From assembly GCF_020524545.1 (NCBI RefSeq), contig NZ_JAIVLG010000009.1, forward strand, positions 62,001 to 126,000: a stretch of 64,000 bases of DNA, written 5' to 3'. Numbering within the stretch: position 1 is the stretch's first letter; each line of letters opens with the position of its first letter. The notes under the pieces were generated by a model that did not search any database, had not been told where the DNA came from, and saw only the letters and a list, made by a program, of their open reading frames with translations. A program made the translations under genes and the position numbers. The stretch is from Microbacterium paraoxydans. Lineage in GTDB: Bacteria > Actinomycetota > Actinomycetes > Actinomycetales > Microbacteriaceae. Below are positions 1 to 8,369 of the stretch, one piece after another.

Positions 1-1
1 G

Positions 2-505
2 AACGTCGTCGTCCTCAACGGTCCGGCAGGCAACTTCCACAGCACGGCTCGTCGCGACGCCTGGGAGGCGGAGTTCTTCGAGAAGCGGCCCGATGTGAAC
101 ATCGTCGCCGAGGACATCGCGAACTGGAACAAGGACGAGGCCATGACCCTCATGGAGGACTGGTCGCTCGCCAACCCGCAGATCGACGCGATCATCTCGA
201 TGAACGACAACATGGCCTCGGGCGCTCTGGAAGCGGTCAAGGGCAAGGGCGGCTTCGACGGCATCCTCGCGTACGGCGTCGACGGCACCCCGGAAGCCGT
301 GCTGCTCATCGAGGCTGGCACCATGACGGCGACCTCGCTGCAGAACGCGCGTGAGCTGGCAGAGCTCAACCTCAAGGCCGTGCACGATCTGCTCACGGGT
401 GCCGAGGACGAGGTGAACGTCGACATCGGCAACCCGCTCATCACGAAGGACAACGTGCAGGAGTACATCGACCTGTACAAGGAGGCCGGCCTCCTCGAGC
501 AGTGA
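2..505 (+). CDS. Sugar ABC transporter substrate-binding protein, 3' part (CUT2/ribose-binding type)
   Basis: This is the C-terminal 167 residues of a periplasmic-binding-protein-like sugar receptor; its start lies before the window. The frame is open from base 2 and begins NVVVLNGPAGNFHSTARR, the hinge and ligand-binding region typical of ribose/galactose-type (LacI-like) receptors. The motif DAIISMNDNMASGALEAVKG is the usual N-D-x-M-A-x-G-A signature of the second lobe, followed by GILAYGVDGTPEA. The receptor would deliver a monosaccharide or polyol to a CUT2 transporter, probably encoded upstream. A strong hairpin follows, then a kinase and an SDR that may act on the imported sugar. The substrate cannot be told from this fragment. 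Confidence 0.9.
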   Translation, partial: NVVVLNGPAGNFHSTARRDAWEAEFFEKRPDVNIVAEDIANWNKDEAMTLMEDWSLANPQIDAIISMNDNMASGALEAVKGKGGFDGILAYGVDGTPEAVLLIEAGTMTATSLQNARELAELNLKAVHDLLTGAEDEVNVDIGNPLITKDNVQEYIDLYKEAGLLEQ

Positions 506-531
506 GGCCCCTCGAACCCTGAGAAAACCGT

Positions 532-567
532 CGTCGGGGGAGCAGGCGCCCGCCTGTTCCCCCGACG
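532..567 (+). terminator. Intercistronic hairpin after binding-protein gene
   Basis: A perfect 10-bp inverted repeat, CGTCGGGGGA (532-541) and TCCCCCGACG (558-567), encloses a second stem CAGGC/GCCTG around GCCC. There is no T-tract, and the downstream kinase gene has its own RBS. It probably protects or attenuates the mRNA so that the binding protein is made in excess. Confidence 0.6.
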
Positions 568-601
568 TCTGCCCGCTCGCACCAGGAAGGTGGATCCCGC
601 G

Positions 602-1216
602 ATGCGCGACCTCACCCTCGCCGACGCCCGTGACAGGGCCCGTCGGCTCGCCCGGGACGGACGTCCCTTCCTGCTGGGGATCGTCGGTCCGCCCGGGGCC
701 GGCAAGTCGACGCTTGCCGAGGCGCTCGGCGAGCCGTCGTTCCCGATGGACGGCTTCCACTTCGCCAACGAGCACCTCGACCGCCTCGGGCTGCGCGACC
801 GCAAGGGTGCTCCCGCCACCTTCGACGTGGACGGTTTCGCCGCCCAGCTCGCGAGGCTGCGGGCGGGGGAGGACGTGGTGGCGCCGAGGTTCGACCGCGA
901 CCTCGACGCGGCGGTCGCCGGAGCGCTCCCCTTGTGCGCTCGGGACCGTGTGGTCGTCGTCGAGGGCAACTACCTGCTGCACGACGCGGACGGGTGGGAA
1001 CGCATCCGTCCGCTCCTCGACGAGGTGTGGTACCTCGACGTGCCGGAGGATCTCCGCGTGCGCCGGCTCGTCGCCCGGCACCAGTCGTTCGGCCGGCCGC
1101 ACGCCGAGGCCGTGCGCTGGGCCACAGACGTCGACGGCCCCAACGCCGTCCTCATCCGCGCGACCCGGCACCGGGCCGACGCGATCATCACTCTGACCGA
1201 AGGAGACGACGCATGA
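602..1216 (+). CDS. P-loop kinase, FrcK-like nucleoside/sugar kinase family
   Basis: The 204-residue protein belongs to the uridine-kinase-like P-loop family. Walker A is GPPGAGKST at residues 29-37, followed by the substrate-loop motif PMDGFHFAN and a later VVVEGNYLLHD segment, as in FrcK and PanK-like kinases. The ATG at 602 was chosen over an in-frame GTG at 590 because AGGAAGG (584-590) then sits 11 bases upstream. The gene lies after a CUT2 binding protein and its stop overlaps the start of an SDR gene (ATGA), so it may phosphorylate the imported sugar or its derivative. The family is known to sit with CUT2 transporters, but its true substrate is poorly defined. Confidence 0.8.
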   Translation: MRDLTLADARDRARRLARDGRPFLLGIVGPPGAGKSTLAEALGEPSFPMDGFHFANEHLDRLGLRDRKGAPATFDVDGFAAQLARLRAGEDVVAPRFDRDLDAAVAGALPLCARDRVVVVEGNYLLHDADGWERIRPLLDEVWYLDVPEDLRVRRLVARHQSFGRPHAEAVRWATDVDGPNAVLIRATRHRADAIITLTEGDDA

Positions 1217-1983
1217 GCGTCATGAACGCATTCGACCTCACCGACCGCACCGCTCTGGTGACCGGCGCCACCCGCGGCCTCGGAAGGGAGTTCGCCCGTG
1301 CGCTGGCAGAAGCCGGAGCGGACGTCGTGGTGCACGGCCGCGATGAGCAGGCCGCGAACGACGTCGTGCGCGAGATCGAGGAGCGCGGCCGTCGCGCCTG
1401 GGTCGTCCTGGGCGACCTGACAGAGCGCGCTTCCGTCGATCGCATCGCGGCCGAGGCGATCGAGGCGGCCGGCGGGAGCCTCGACATCCTCATCAACAAC
1501 GCCGGTGCGTGCATCCACCGTCCGGCGCTGGAGGTGACCGATGACGAGTGGTCGCACGTGATCGACACCAACCTGACCGCGCTGTGGCGCATGTCGCAGA
1601 CGGTGGGTGCGCACATGGTGGGACGCGGTTCCGGCTCGATCGTCAACGTCGGGTCGATCTCCGCGCAGATCGTCAACCGTCCTCAGTTCCAGCCCGCCTA
1701 CAACGCTTCCAAGGCCGCCGTGCACCACCTGACCAAGTCGCTCGCGGCGGAGTGGGCTCCGGCGGGCGTGCGGGTCAACGCCGTCGCCCCGGGATACATC
1801 AAGACCGACATGTCGCCGGTGGACGAGCCGCGGTTCCGTCGCTTCTGGATCGAGGATTCCGCGCAGCAGCGCTACGCCATGCCGAGTGAGGTCAGCCCGT
1901 CCGTGGTGTTCCTCGCCTCCGACGCGGCGAGCTTCATGTCGGGCACCGTGCTGGTGGTCGACGGCGGCTACACCCTGTTCTGA
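1213..1983 (+). CDS. SDR-family oxidoreductase (gluconate-5-dehydrogenase-like)
   Basis: A 256-residue classical short-chain dehydrogenase. TGATRGLG at 17-24 binds the cofactor, NNAG is at 95-98, and the catalytic set is Ser150, Tyr163 and Lys167 (YNASK). The tail SGTVLVVDGGYTLF is typical of FabG/gluconate-5-dehydrogenase relatives. The start overlaps the kinase stop (ATGA at 1213-1216), so translation is coupled and both enzymes probably serve the sugar or polyol brought in by the upstream transporter. A perfect 15-bp hairpin follows and ends the operon. NAD(H) versus NADP(H) preference and substrate are not clear. Confidence 0.9.
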   Translation: MSVMNAFDLTDRTALVTGATRGLGREFARALAEAGADVVVHGRDEQAANDVVREIEERGRRAWVVLGDLTERASVDRIAAEAIEAAGGSLDILINNAGACIHRPALEVTDDEWSHVIDTNLTALWRMSQTVGAHMVGRGSGSIVNVGSISAQIVNRPQFQPAYNASKAAVHHLTKSLAAEWAPAGVRVNAVAPGYIKTDMSPVDEPRFRRFWIEDSAQQRYAMPSEVSPSVVFLASDAASFMSGTVLVVDGGYTLF

Positions 1984-1993
1984 CCTGCGGAGC

Positions 1994-2032
1994 GGATGCC
2001 GCCGGAGGGCTCCTGGGCCTCCGGCGGCATCC
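1994..2032 (+). terminator. Strong hairpin terminator, 15-bp perfect stem
   Basis: GGATGCCGCCGGAGG (1994-2008) and its exact complement CCTCCGGCGGCATCC (2018-2032) enclose a 9-base loop, 10 bases after the SDR stop. There is no U-tract, as is common in high-GC actinobacteria. It overlaps a possible upstream in-frame start at 1996 and so argues for the later start of the next gene. Confidence 0.75.
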
Positions 2033-2073
2033 GATGCAACGCGCTCCCGGCCGCGTGTGCGAGATTGGGACGG

Positions 2074-2916
2074 ATGAAAGACGCGCCCGCACCTCCGCCC
2101 CCTCGCACCCTGCTCGTCGGCTCCGGCAGACTCGCCGCGCGTCTTGCCACACGCCTGATCGGCGACGGCGGTGACGTCTTCGCTGTGCGCCGGACCGAGG
2201 GGCCGCTGTCGCGAGGGGTGTCGGCGATCACGGCCGACGTGTCCGCCTCGGTGCCGCCACTGCCCGAGGTCGAGGCGATGGTCGTCACCCTTCCCCCGCC
2301 CGGGGAGGTCTCCGGCTACCGTGCCGCGCTGACTCGTCTCGCTCGGGCGCTGCCGGTTCCTCCTGCCCGCACCGTCTTCGTCTCGTCGACCGGGGTCTTC
2401 GACGGGGCGGGGTCCGCGCGACCGCTCACCGAGAGCGACGAGCCCGAGGAAGCGACGGACCGCTCGCGGGGGCTCCGCGATGGTGAGCGGGCCGCGATCG
2501 AGCTGTTCGACGCGACGGTCGTCCGGCCCGCCGGGATCTACGGACCGGGCCGTGAGTTCCTGCTCCGGAAGGTGCGGGAGGGGGCCGCGGTAGACCATCA
2601 GCGGCGCACGAACAGGATCCACGAGAGCGACCTCGTCCGCACGCTCGATCTTCTGGTGCGGATGGATGCTCCGCCCCGGCTCGTGCACGCGGTGGATGAG
2701 CGCCCCGCACCGCTCGGCGACGTGGTCCGCTTCATCGCGCAGGAATGGGGCGGTCAGGTGCCGCCCGACGTGGGGTCCGCAGGGCCGAGTGGCTTCGTGT
2801 ACGACGGGGCTCTGCTGCGCGCCGTGCTCGGCGACCTCGAGTACCCGACCTACGAGGAGGGGTACCGGGCGATGATCGCCGACATGTCGCCCCCGACACG
2901 TAGCCTGGAGGCATGA
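2074..2916 (+). CDS. NAD(P)-binding SDR-fold epimerase/dehydratase-like protein (YeeZ-like)
   Basis: A 280-residue extended-SDR-like protein. The N-terminal TLLVGSGRLAARLATRL resembles the Rossmann G-x-G-x-x-A motif; VFVSSTGVFDG and RPAGIYGPGREFL match the S-T-G-V-Y and R-P-x-x-x-Y-G-P-G segments of atypical extended SDRs such as YeeZ. The ATG at 2074 was chosen because the longer reading starts inside the preceding terminator hairpin; no clear SD is seen. Its stop overlaps the DUF1684 gene (ATGA at 2913-2916). The substrate is unknown; members of this group are often annotated only as NAD(P)-dependent oxidoreductases. Confidence 0.8.
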   Translation: MKDAPAPPPPRTLLVGSGRLAARLATRLIGDGGDVFAVRRTEGPLSRGVSAITADVSASVPPLPEVEAMVVTLPPPGEVSGYRAALTRLARALPVPPARTVFVSSTGVFDGAGSARPLTESDEPEEATDRSRGLRDGERAAIELFDATVVRPAGIYGPGREFLLRKVREGAAVDHQRRTNRIHESDLVRTLDLLVRMDAPPRLVHAVDERPAPLGDVVRFIAQEWGGQVPPDVGSAGPSGFVYDGALLRAVLGDLEYPTYEEGYRAMIADMSPPTRSLEA

Positions 2917-3548
2917 CAGCCAACGCCGCACGCACCGCCGTCGAGGTCGTCGACTGGCGCCGACGTGTCTTCGCGCTCTACGCCGCGGTGCGTCTGGCCG
3001 ACTCCCCGGAAGAGGCGCACGAACTCTGGCGGATCGAGCGCGACGACCTGATGCTCCGGCATCCGGCCACCCCGCTGCTGCCTCCGGACCGCGCCCTGTT
3101 CGAGGGGTTGCCGATCGCCTCGTACGACCCGGAATGGAGGTTCGAGCTTCCGATCCTGCCCGCCGAAGCCGGCGGCTTCGACTTCGAGACCGGCACCGAC
3201 GGTGTCGTGCCGTTCGAGCGCGTCGGCCGCGTCGAGATCCCCGATGCCGGGTCGCTCGATGTCTGGCGACTGGCCTCCTACGGCGGTGGTCTGTTCGTCC
3301 CCGTCCGTGACGGGCTCGCGGGGAGTCCTGGTGGCACGTACGGCGGCGGTCGCTATCTGGTCGACACGATCAAGGGCGCCGATCTCGGGTCCGATGCAGA
3401 GCGCGGCACGATCGTGCTGGACTTCAACTTCGCCTACAACCCGTCCTGCGCCTACGACCCCGCCTGGGCCTGTCCGCTTGCGCAGCCGGGCAACGTCCTG
3501 ACCGCTCCGGTGCCCGTGGGAGAGAGGTATGGGACAGGGAGCGTCTGA
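2913..3548 (+). CDS. DUF1684 domain protein
   Basis: The 211-residue protein matches the DUF1684 layout. An N-terminal helical part carries WRRRVFALYAAVR and W-R-x-x-R-D-x-L, and a beta-rich C-terminal part contains GGTYGGGRYLVDTIKGADLG and LDFNFAYNPSCAYDPAWACPLAQPGN, the most conserved stretch of the family. Its biochemical role is not established. It is translationally coupled to the upstream epimerase-like gene (4-base overlap). No signal peptide is visible, so it is probably cytoplasmic. Confidence 0.85.
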   Translation: MTANAARTAVEVVDWRRRVFALYAAVRLADSPEEAHELWRIERDDLMLRHPATPLLPPDRALFEGLPIASYDPEWRFELPILPAEAGGFDFETGTDGVVPFERVGRVEIPDAGSLDVWRLASYGGGLFVPVRDGLAGSPGGTYGGGRYLVDTIKGADLGSDAERGTIVLDFNFAYNPSCAYDPAWACPLAQPGNVLTAPVPVGERYGTGSV

Positions 3549-3568
3549 GCCCTCTTCTCAGACCAGGT

Positions 3569-4573
3569 TCAGGCGTGTCGAGCAGTCGACTCCCGCACGA
3601 TGAGTTCCGGCTGGAACACCACGCGCTCGGGGTTCGACTGCCCGTCCGCTTCTCGCAGCATCAGGTCGACGGCCGTGTAGCCGATGAGTTCGGCAGGCTG
3701 GCGGATCGACGAGAGCGGGACGACGGCAGCCGCGGCGAAGTCGATGTCGTCATACCCGATGAGGGCGATCTCGTCGGGCACCCGGATGCTGTTCCGCATC
3801 ATGAGCGCCTGCAACACGCCCATCGCGAGCAGGTCGTTCGCGGCGAAGACGGCATCCGGTCGATCCTCCGGGGCGCGCGCGCTGAGGGCGTCGCCCGCGG
3901 TGCGACCGGCGAGCACGCTCAGCGAGTCGGTCAGAATGACTTCGAGTGAGATGCCGGCCTCACTGGCCGCCTTGCTGGCCCCTTCCAGCCGGTCGACGAC
4001 TTGGCGGATGCTCATCGGACCGCCGACGAAGGCGATGCGTCGTCGACCCTGGGACGCGAGGTGCTGGACGGCGAGGTAGCCGCCGCCGACGTCGTCGACC
4101 GAGACCGAGGAGAAGGTCTCGTCGGCGACTTCGCGGTCGACGAGCACCACGCTCGTGCCGCGGTCGCGCAGGCGGCGCAGACGCGGGAGATCGTCGGCGA
4201 GGGGGGAGATGAGGAGTCCGGCGATGCGCTGCTCCTCGAACAGGTCGATGTAGGCGCGCTCGCGCTCGACCTTCTCGTCGCTGTTGCCGAGGGTGACGGT
4301 CATCCTCGCCTCGGCGGCGCGTTCCTCCGCTCCCCGCGCGATATCGGTGAAGAACGGGTTGCGAACATCGAGCACCACGAGGCCGATCGAACGGCTGCGG
4401 CCGGCCCTGAGCTGCCGGGCCGCATCGTTGCGCACGAAGCCGAGCTCTTCGATGGCCGCTGTGACACGTTCCACGGTGGCCGGGGAGACCTTGTCCGGGT
4501 GATTCAGCACATTCGACACGGTCCCCACGGAGACGGATGCGGCGAGAGCGACATCTCGAACACTGACGACCAC
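3569..4573 (-). CDS. LacI-family repressor, probable regulator of the rhamnose operon
   Basis: A 334-residue LacI/GalR regulator with an N-terminal HTH (VRDVALAASVSVGTVSNVLNHPDKVSP, recognition helix VGTVSNVLNH) and a periplasmic-binding-protein-like effector domain (IGLVVLDVRNPFFTDIARG, FVGGPMSIRQVVDRLEG, AANDLLAMGVLQAL, IALIGYDDIDFA). The GTG start at 4573 has GGAAG 4 bases upstream. It is transcribed away from the rhamnose transport and catabolic operon, and a LacI-type operator lies in the shared intergenic region, so it most likely represses that operon and responds to rhamnose or an intermediate (inference). It converges on the DUF1684 gene. Confidence 0.88.
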   Translation of the reverse strand: MVVSVRDVALAASVSVGTVSNVLNHPDKVSPATVERVTAAIEELGFVRNDAARQLRAGRSRSIGLVVLDVRNPFFTDIARGAEERAAEARMTVTLGNSDEKVERERAYIDLFEEQRIAGLLISPLADDLPRLRRLRDRGTSVVLVDREVADETFSSVSVDDVGGGYLAVQHLASQGRRRIAFVGGPMSIRQVVDRLEGASKAASEAGISLEVILTDSLSVLAGRTAGDALSARAPEDRPDAVFAANDLLAMGVLQALMMRNSIRVPDEIALIGYDDIDFAAAAVVPLSSIRQPAELIGYTAVDLMLREADGQSNPERVVFQPELIVRESTARHA

Positions 4574-4638
4574 GGCGCTTCCTTTCGGCGGGACCCGTGA
4601 AACCTGTCCCTGAAACGTACCATCGCCTGTTCCATGAC

Positions 4639-4668
4639 TTGACAGTCAGACTCCGAGGGTCGTAGTTT
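4639..4668 (+). promoter_or_regulatory. Sigma70-type promoter of the rhamnose operon
   Basis: TTGACA at 4639-4644 and TAGTTT at 4663-4668 are separated by 18 bases. The predicted start near 4675 falls just upstream of the candidate operator at 4685-4698, about 58 bases before the first rha ATG. Confidence 0.65.
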
Positions 4669-4684
4669 ACAGATGCGCAATATT

Positions 4685-4698
4685 TTAAAACGATTCAA
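4685..4698. promoter_or_regulatory. Candidate LacI-family operator (rhamnose operon)
   Basis: TTAAAACGATTCAA is an imperfect palindrome centred on CG, with the A-A-x-CG-x-T-T core used by LacI-family regulators. It lies about 10-25 bases downstream of the predicted transcription start, where a bound repressor would block transcription. Confidence 0.55.
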
Positions 4699-4732
4699 TC
4701 CGCAGGAACGCTCTGCAGTTTAGGTCCGATCA

Positions 4733-6259
4733 ATGACGATTCCCTCAGGGGCTCCAGGCTCTCCGCCGGCGCTCGAACTCCGCGACATCCGAAAGTCCTT
4801 CGGCGCGGTGGTCGCGCTCCGCTCCGGGACTCTTTCGGTCGACGGTGGATCCATCCACGCTCTGGTCGGCGAGAACGGCGCGGGCAAGTCCACCCTCGTG
4901 AAGATCGTCGCCGGACTGTATCAGCGCGACGACGGCATCTTCCGTTTCCACGGAGAAGACGTCGACTTCACCTCGACCGCGCAGTCCAAGGGCGCGGGCG
5001 TCGCCGTGATCTACCAGGAGCCGACGCTCTTCCCCGACCTGTCCGTCACCGAGAACATCTTCATGGGCCGCCAGCCCACGGGGCGCTTCGGACGCATCGA
5101 TCGCAAGGCCATGCGGCACGAGGTCGAGCGTCTGTTCACCCGACTCGGCGTGACGATCGATCCCGACCGTCCGGCGGAAGGTCTGTCGATCGCCGACCAG
5201 CAGGTCATCGAGATCGCCAAGGCCGTCTCCCTCGACGCGAGCCTGCTCGTCATGGATGAGCCGACGGCCGCGCTGTCCGGCGTCGAAGTCGATCGTCTCT
5301 TCACGATCGCGCGGAGCCTTCGCGACGAGGGGCGCGCGCTCATCTTCATCTCGCACCGCTTCGACGAGGTGTTCGCCCTCTGCGACACGGTCACGGTCAT
5401 GCGCGACGGCGCCTACATCGCCACCAGCGCGATCGCGGACACCTCGGTGGAGGAGATCGTTCACCAGATGGTCGGCCGGGAGGTGACCGAGCTGTTCCCG
5501 AAACAGGAGACCACCGTCGGCGCTCCGCTCCTCGAAGTCGAGAACCTCACCAGTCCCGGTGTCTTCCACGACATCTCCTTCACCGTGCGGGCGGGAGAGA
5601 TCGTGGGGCTTGCCGGTCTGGTCGGCGCGGGGCGCAGCGAGGTGGCTCGTGCGGTCTTCGGGGTCGATCCCTATCGCGAGGGCAGCGTCACGATGGAGGG
5701 CGTGCGTATCCCGCGCGGGCGTCCCACCGACGCCATGCGTGCCGGCCTCGCACTCGTGCCGGAAGACCGCCGCAAGCAGGGACTCGTGATCGAGTCCGGC
5801 GTCGGCGGCAACATCACCCTTTCGATCCGTCGCCAGCTCGCGAAGCTGGGCTTGCTCACCACCGGCATCGAGAACCGCGCCGCCCGAGAGTGGGCGACCA
5901 GGCTCGAGGTCAAGACTCACGCCCTCGACACCGTCGCCGCCACGCTCTCCGGCGGCAACCAGCAGAAAGTCGTCCTCGCCAAGTGGCTCGCCACGCAGCC
6001 GAGGGTTCTCATCATCGATGAGCCCACCCGGGGGATCGATGTCGGGACCAAGTCCGAGGTGCACCGGCTGCTCTCGGAGCTCGCGGGGAAGGGCATGGGA
6101 GTCCTCATGATCTCGTCCGAACTCCCGGAGGTGCTGGGCATGGCCGACCGCGTCCTCGTCATGCGCGAGGGGCGGATCACCGCAGAGATCGCCCGCTCGG
6201 AGGCAACGTCCGAGAACGTCATGTACGCCGCGACGCACGCATCGGAGCTTCCCTCGTGA
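4733..6259 (+). CDS. rhaT: Rhamnose ABC transporter ATPase (CUT2, double ATPase)
   Basis: A 508-residue RbsA/XylG-type ATPase with two fused nucleotide-binding domains. The first carries Walker [10 protein letters not shown] near residue 47, and [14 protein letters not shown] and [12 protein letters not shown] as Q-loop and Walker B. The second has the degenerate P-loop GLVGAGRSE, then [16 protein letters not shown] and [14 protein letters not shown]. This domain arrangement is specific to CUT2 monosaccharide importers. It is the first gene of an operon with two permeases, a binding protein, mutarotase, isomerase, aldolase/dehydrogenase and kinase, so the cargo is L-rhamnose by context. Its stop overlaps the next gene (GTGA). 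Confidence 0.92.
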   Translation: MTIPSGAPGSPPALELRDIRKSFGAVVALRSGTLSVDGGSIHALVGENGAGKSTLVKIVAGLYQRDDGIFRFHGEDVDFTSTAQSKGAGVAVIYQEPTLFPDLSVTENIFMGRQPTGRFGRIDRKAMRHEVERLFTRLGVTIDPDRPAEGLSIADQQVIEIAKAVSLDASLLVMDEPTAALSGVEVDRLFTIARSLRDEGRALIFISHRFDEVFALCDTVTVMRDGAYIATSAIADTSVEEIVHQMVGREVTELFPKQETTVGAPLLEVENLTSPGVFHDISFTVRAGEIVGLAGLVGAGRSEVARAVFGVDPYREGSVTMEGVRIPRGRPTDAMRAGLALVPEDRRKQGLVIESGVGGNITLSIRRQLAKLGLLTTGIENRAAREWATRLEVKTHALDTVAATLSGGNQQKVVLAKWLATQPRVLIIDEPTRGIDVGTKSEVHRLLSELAGKGMGVLMISSELPEVLGMADRVLVMREGRITAEIARSEATSENVMYAATHASELPS

Positions 6260-7275
6260 CCACCGCAATCCCCGTCTCCTCGATGACGAAGAGGCTCTCC
6301 GCGCTCGGCAGGGCACGGGAGTTCGGCATCCTGCTCGCCCTGGTGCTCGTGATCGTGGCCGCCACGACGAACAACTCGAACTTCCTGTTCAGCCCCGACG
6401 GCTGGCGCGACCTGCTGCTCACACCGTCGATCCTCGTGCTCGTCGCGGTCGGGCAGGCGATCGTCCTCATCACGCGCAACGTCGATCTCTCGGTCGGCTC
6501 GGTCATGGGGCTCACCGCCTACCTCACCGGTCGCCTGTTCATCGACGTCCCCGGGATCCCGATCGTGATCGTCGTGGTGGCCGCCGTCGTGTTCGGAGCG
6601 CTTCTCGGACTCGTCAACGGTGCCCTGGTCGCCTTCGCCAAGGTGCCCGCGATGGTGATCACCCTCGGCACGCTCTACGCCTACCGTGGCATCAACGTGC
6701 TCTGGACCGGCAGCGACCGGGTGAACGCCTCGGACATGCCGAAGGACTTCCTGGCCCTCGGCACCGGGCAGCTCGTCGGAATCCCGATCCTCACGATGGT
6801 GGCCTTCATCGTCCTCGCCGGCGCCGCCTGGTACATGAAGAACACGCGAGGCGGCCGTGAGTACTACGCGATCGGCTCCGATCCTGCTGCCGCGGAGCTG
6901 TACGGCCTCCGTGTCACTCGCCGTGTGCTGACCGCGTTCGTCGTCTCCGGTGCCCTCGCCGGTCTCGCCGGCGTGTTCTATGCCGCCCGCTACGGCACCA
7001 TCAACTCGCAGGCCGGGGCCGGGTGGGAGCTCGACGCGGTCGGGGCAGCCGTGATCGGGGGCGTCGCGATCACGGGCGGCATCGGCTCCGTGTGGGGCGC
7101 GGCGATCGGTGCTGTGCTGCTGCTCACCATCAACCGGGCTCTCCCGATCCTCGGTATCCCCGACTTCTGGCAGCGCGCCGTCGTCGGCCTCCTGATCATC
7201 GGCGCGATCGTGCTCGACCGCGTCCTCGCCGTCCGCCAGAAACGTCGGCTCATCGAAGCGAGGGACCAGTCATGA
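6256..7275 (+). CDS. rhaP: Rhamnose ABC transporter permease 1
   Basis: A 339-residue integral membrane protein of the RbsC/BPD_transp_2 family with about nine or ten hydrophobic segments. The family motif [12 protein letters not shown] is present near residue 75, followed by [16 protein letters not shown] and the C-terminal [29 protein letters not shown]. It starts with GTG overlapping the ATPase stop (6256-6259) and its own stop overlaps the second permease (ATGA at 7272-7275), so all three are translationally coupled. Two different permeases as a heterodimer are typical of rhamnose CUT2 systems. Confidence 0.92.
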   Translation: MTTAIPVSSMTKRLSALGRAREFGILLALVLVIVAATTNNSNFLFSPDGWRDLLLTPSILVLVAVGQAIVLITRNVDLSVGSVMGLTAYLTGRLFIDVPGIPIVIVVVAAVVFGALLGLVNGALVAFAKVPAMVITLGTLYAYRGINVLWTGSDRVNASDMPKDFLALGTGQLVGIPILTMVAFIVLAGAAWYMKNTRGGREYYAIGSDPAAAELYGLRVTRRVLTAFVVSGALAGLAGVFYAARYGTINSQAGAGWELDAVGAAVIGGVAITGGIGSVWGAAIGAVLLLTINRALPILGIPDFWQRAVVGLLIIGAIVLDRVLAVRQKRRLIEARDQS

Positions 7276-8327
7276 CCGCCGCGACCACGACGACCGCGAC
7301 CACCCGGGTCATCCGCGCCTTCGACAAGCCGCTGTGGCGACGCGTCCTTCTCACCAGAGAGATGGCGATCGTCGCCCTGCTCGTCCTCGTCGTCATCGTG
7401 TCCGCGAGCACCGTCCGCGGCTTCGGCCAGCCGATCACGCTCACCTACCTGCTCCTCGACATCGCCCCGATCCTGCTGATCGCCCTGCCGATGACGCTCG
7501 TGATGATCACCGGTGAGATCGACCTGTCGGTGGGCAGCATGGTCGGCCTCTCCAGCGTCGTCACCGGAGCGCTGGTACAGGGAGGGATCCCGTTCGAGGT
7601 CGCCGCCCTTGCGGCACTGTTCGTCGGCCTTGTCGGCGGAGCCTTCAACGGATTCCTCGTGACCGTGGTCGGTCTGCCGTCGCTCGCCGTCACCATCGGG
7701 ACGCTGGCGTTGTTCCGAGGCCTCGCCGTCGGCATTCTCGGCACGGCGGCGGTCACGGAGTTCCCGGAGTTCTGGACCGACCTCGCCAAGGCGAAGATCG
7801 CGGGCACGACGGTTCCTGTGGTCATGATCCCGTTCCTCGTCCTGCTGGTGGGCTTCATCCTGCTGCTGCACTACACGCCGTTCGGTCGTGGCGTCTACGC
7901 GATCGGTCTCGCGAAGGACGCCGCCCGCTTCTCCGGCGTGCACGTCGAGCGGACGAAGTTCATCCTCTTCGCGCTCTCCGGACTCGTCGCCGCATTCGCC
8001 GGGGTGTTCTACACGCTCCGCTACGGCAGCGCCCGCGGTGACAACGCCACCGGCCTGGAGCTCCAAGTGATCGCCGCCGTCGTCCTCGGCGGAGTGTCGG
8101 TGTTCGGCGGGCGGGGCAAGATCTACGGTGTCGTCGCCGCAGCGCTCCTCATCGGCTCGCTCGCCAGCGCGCTGCGTCTGATGAATGTGACCTCCGATGT
8201 GATCAACATCATCACCGGTGCCCTGCTGGTCGTCTCCGTGGTGGCCGCCAGCCTCCTCGCCTGGCTGCAGAAGACCCGACGCAGACCAGGACGCTCAACC
8301 ACCGGCGCCACCTCCACAGCTTCATGA
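7272..8327 (+). CDS. rhaQ: Rhamnose ABC transporter permease 2
   Basis: A 351-residue RbsC-type permease. EIDLSVGSMVGLSSVV, LPSLAVTIGTLALFRGLAVG and LEVIAAVVLGGVS-like motifs (here LELQVIAAVVLGGVSVFGGRGKIYG) are clear. The N-terminus is a short Thr/Ala-rich cytoplasmic tail and the C-terminus a basic tail (KTRRRPGR). It begins at an ATG inside the stop of the first permease. It is the second half of the membrane channel for L-rhamnose. Confidence 0.92.
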   Translation: MTAATTTTATTRVIRAFDKPLWRRVLLTREMAIVALLVLVVIVSASTVRGFGQPITLTYLLLDIAPILLIALPMTLVMITGEIDLSVGSMVGLSSVVTGALVQGGIPFEVAALAALFVGLVGGAFNGFLVTVVGLPSLAVTIGTLALFRGLAVGILGTAAVTEFPEFWTDLAKAKIAGTTVPVVMIPFLVLLVGFILLLHYTPFGRGVYAIGLAKDAARFSGVHVERTKFILFALSGLVAAFAGVFYTLRYGSARGDNATGLELQVIAAVVLGGVSVFGGRGKIYGVVAAALLIGSLASALRLMNVTSDVINIITGALLVVSVVAASLLAWLQKTRRRPGRSTTGATSTAS

Positions 8328-8369
8328 CGCCGACGCCGCAGTCGCGGCACCTCACGAAAGGAAAGAACA

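Noticed and set aside
970..2931. 653-codon minus-strand ORF across the SDR and epimerase genes
   Set aside because: A high-GC shadow frame; the plus-strand genes have clear family motifs and linked starts and stops.
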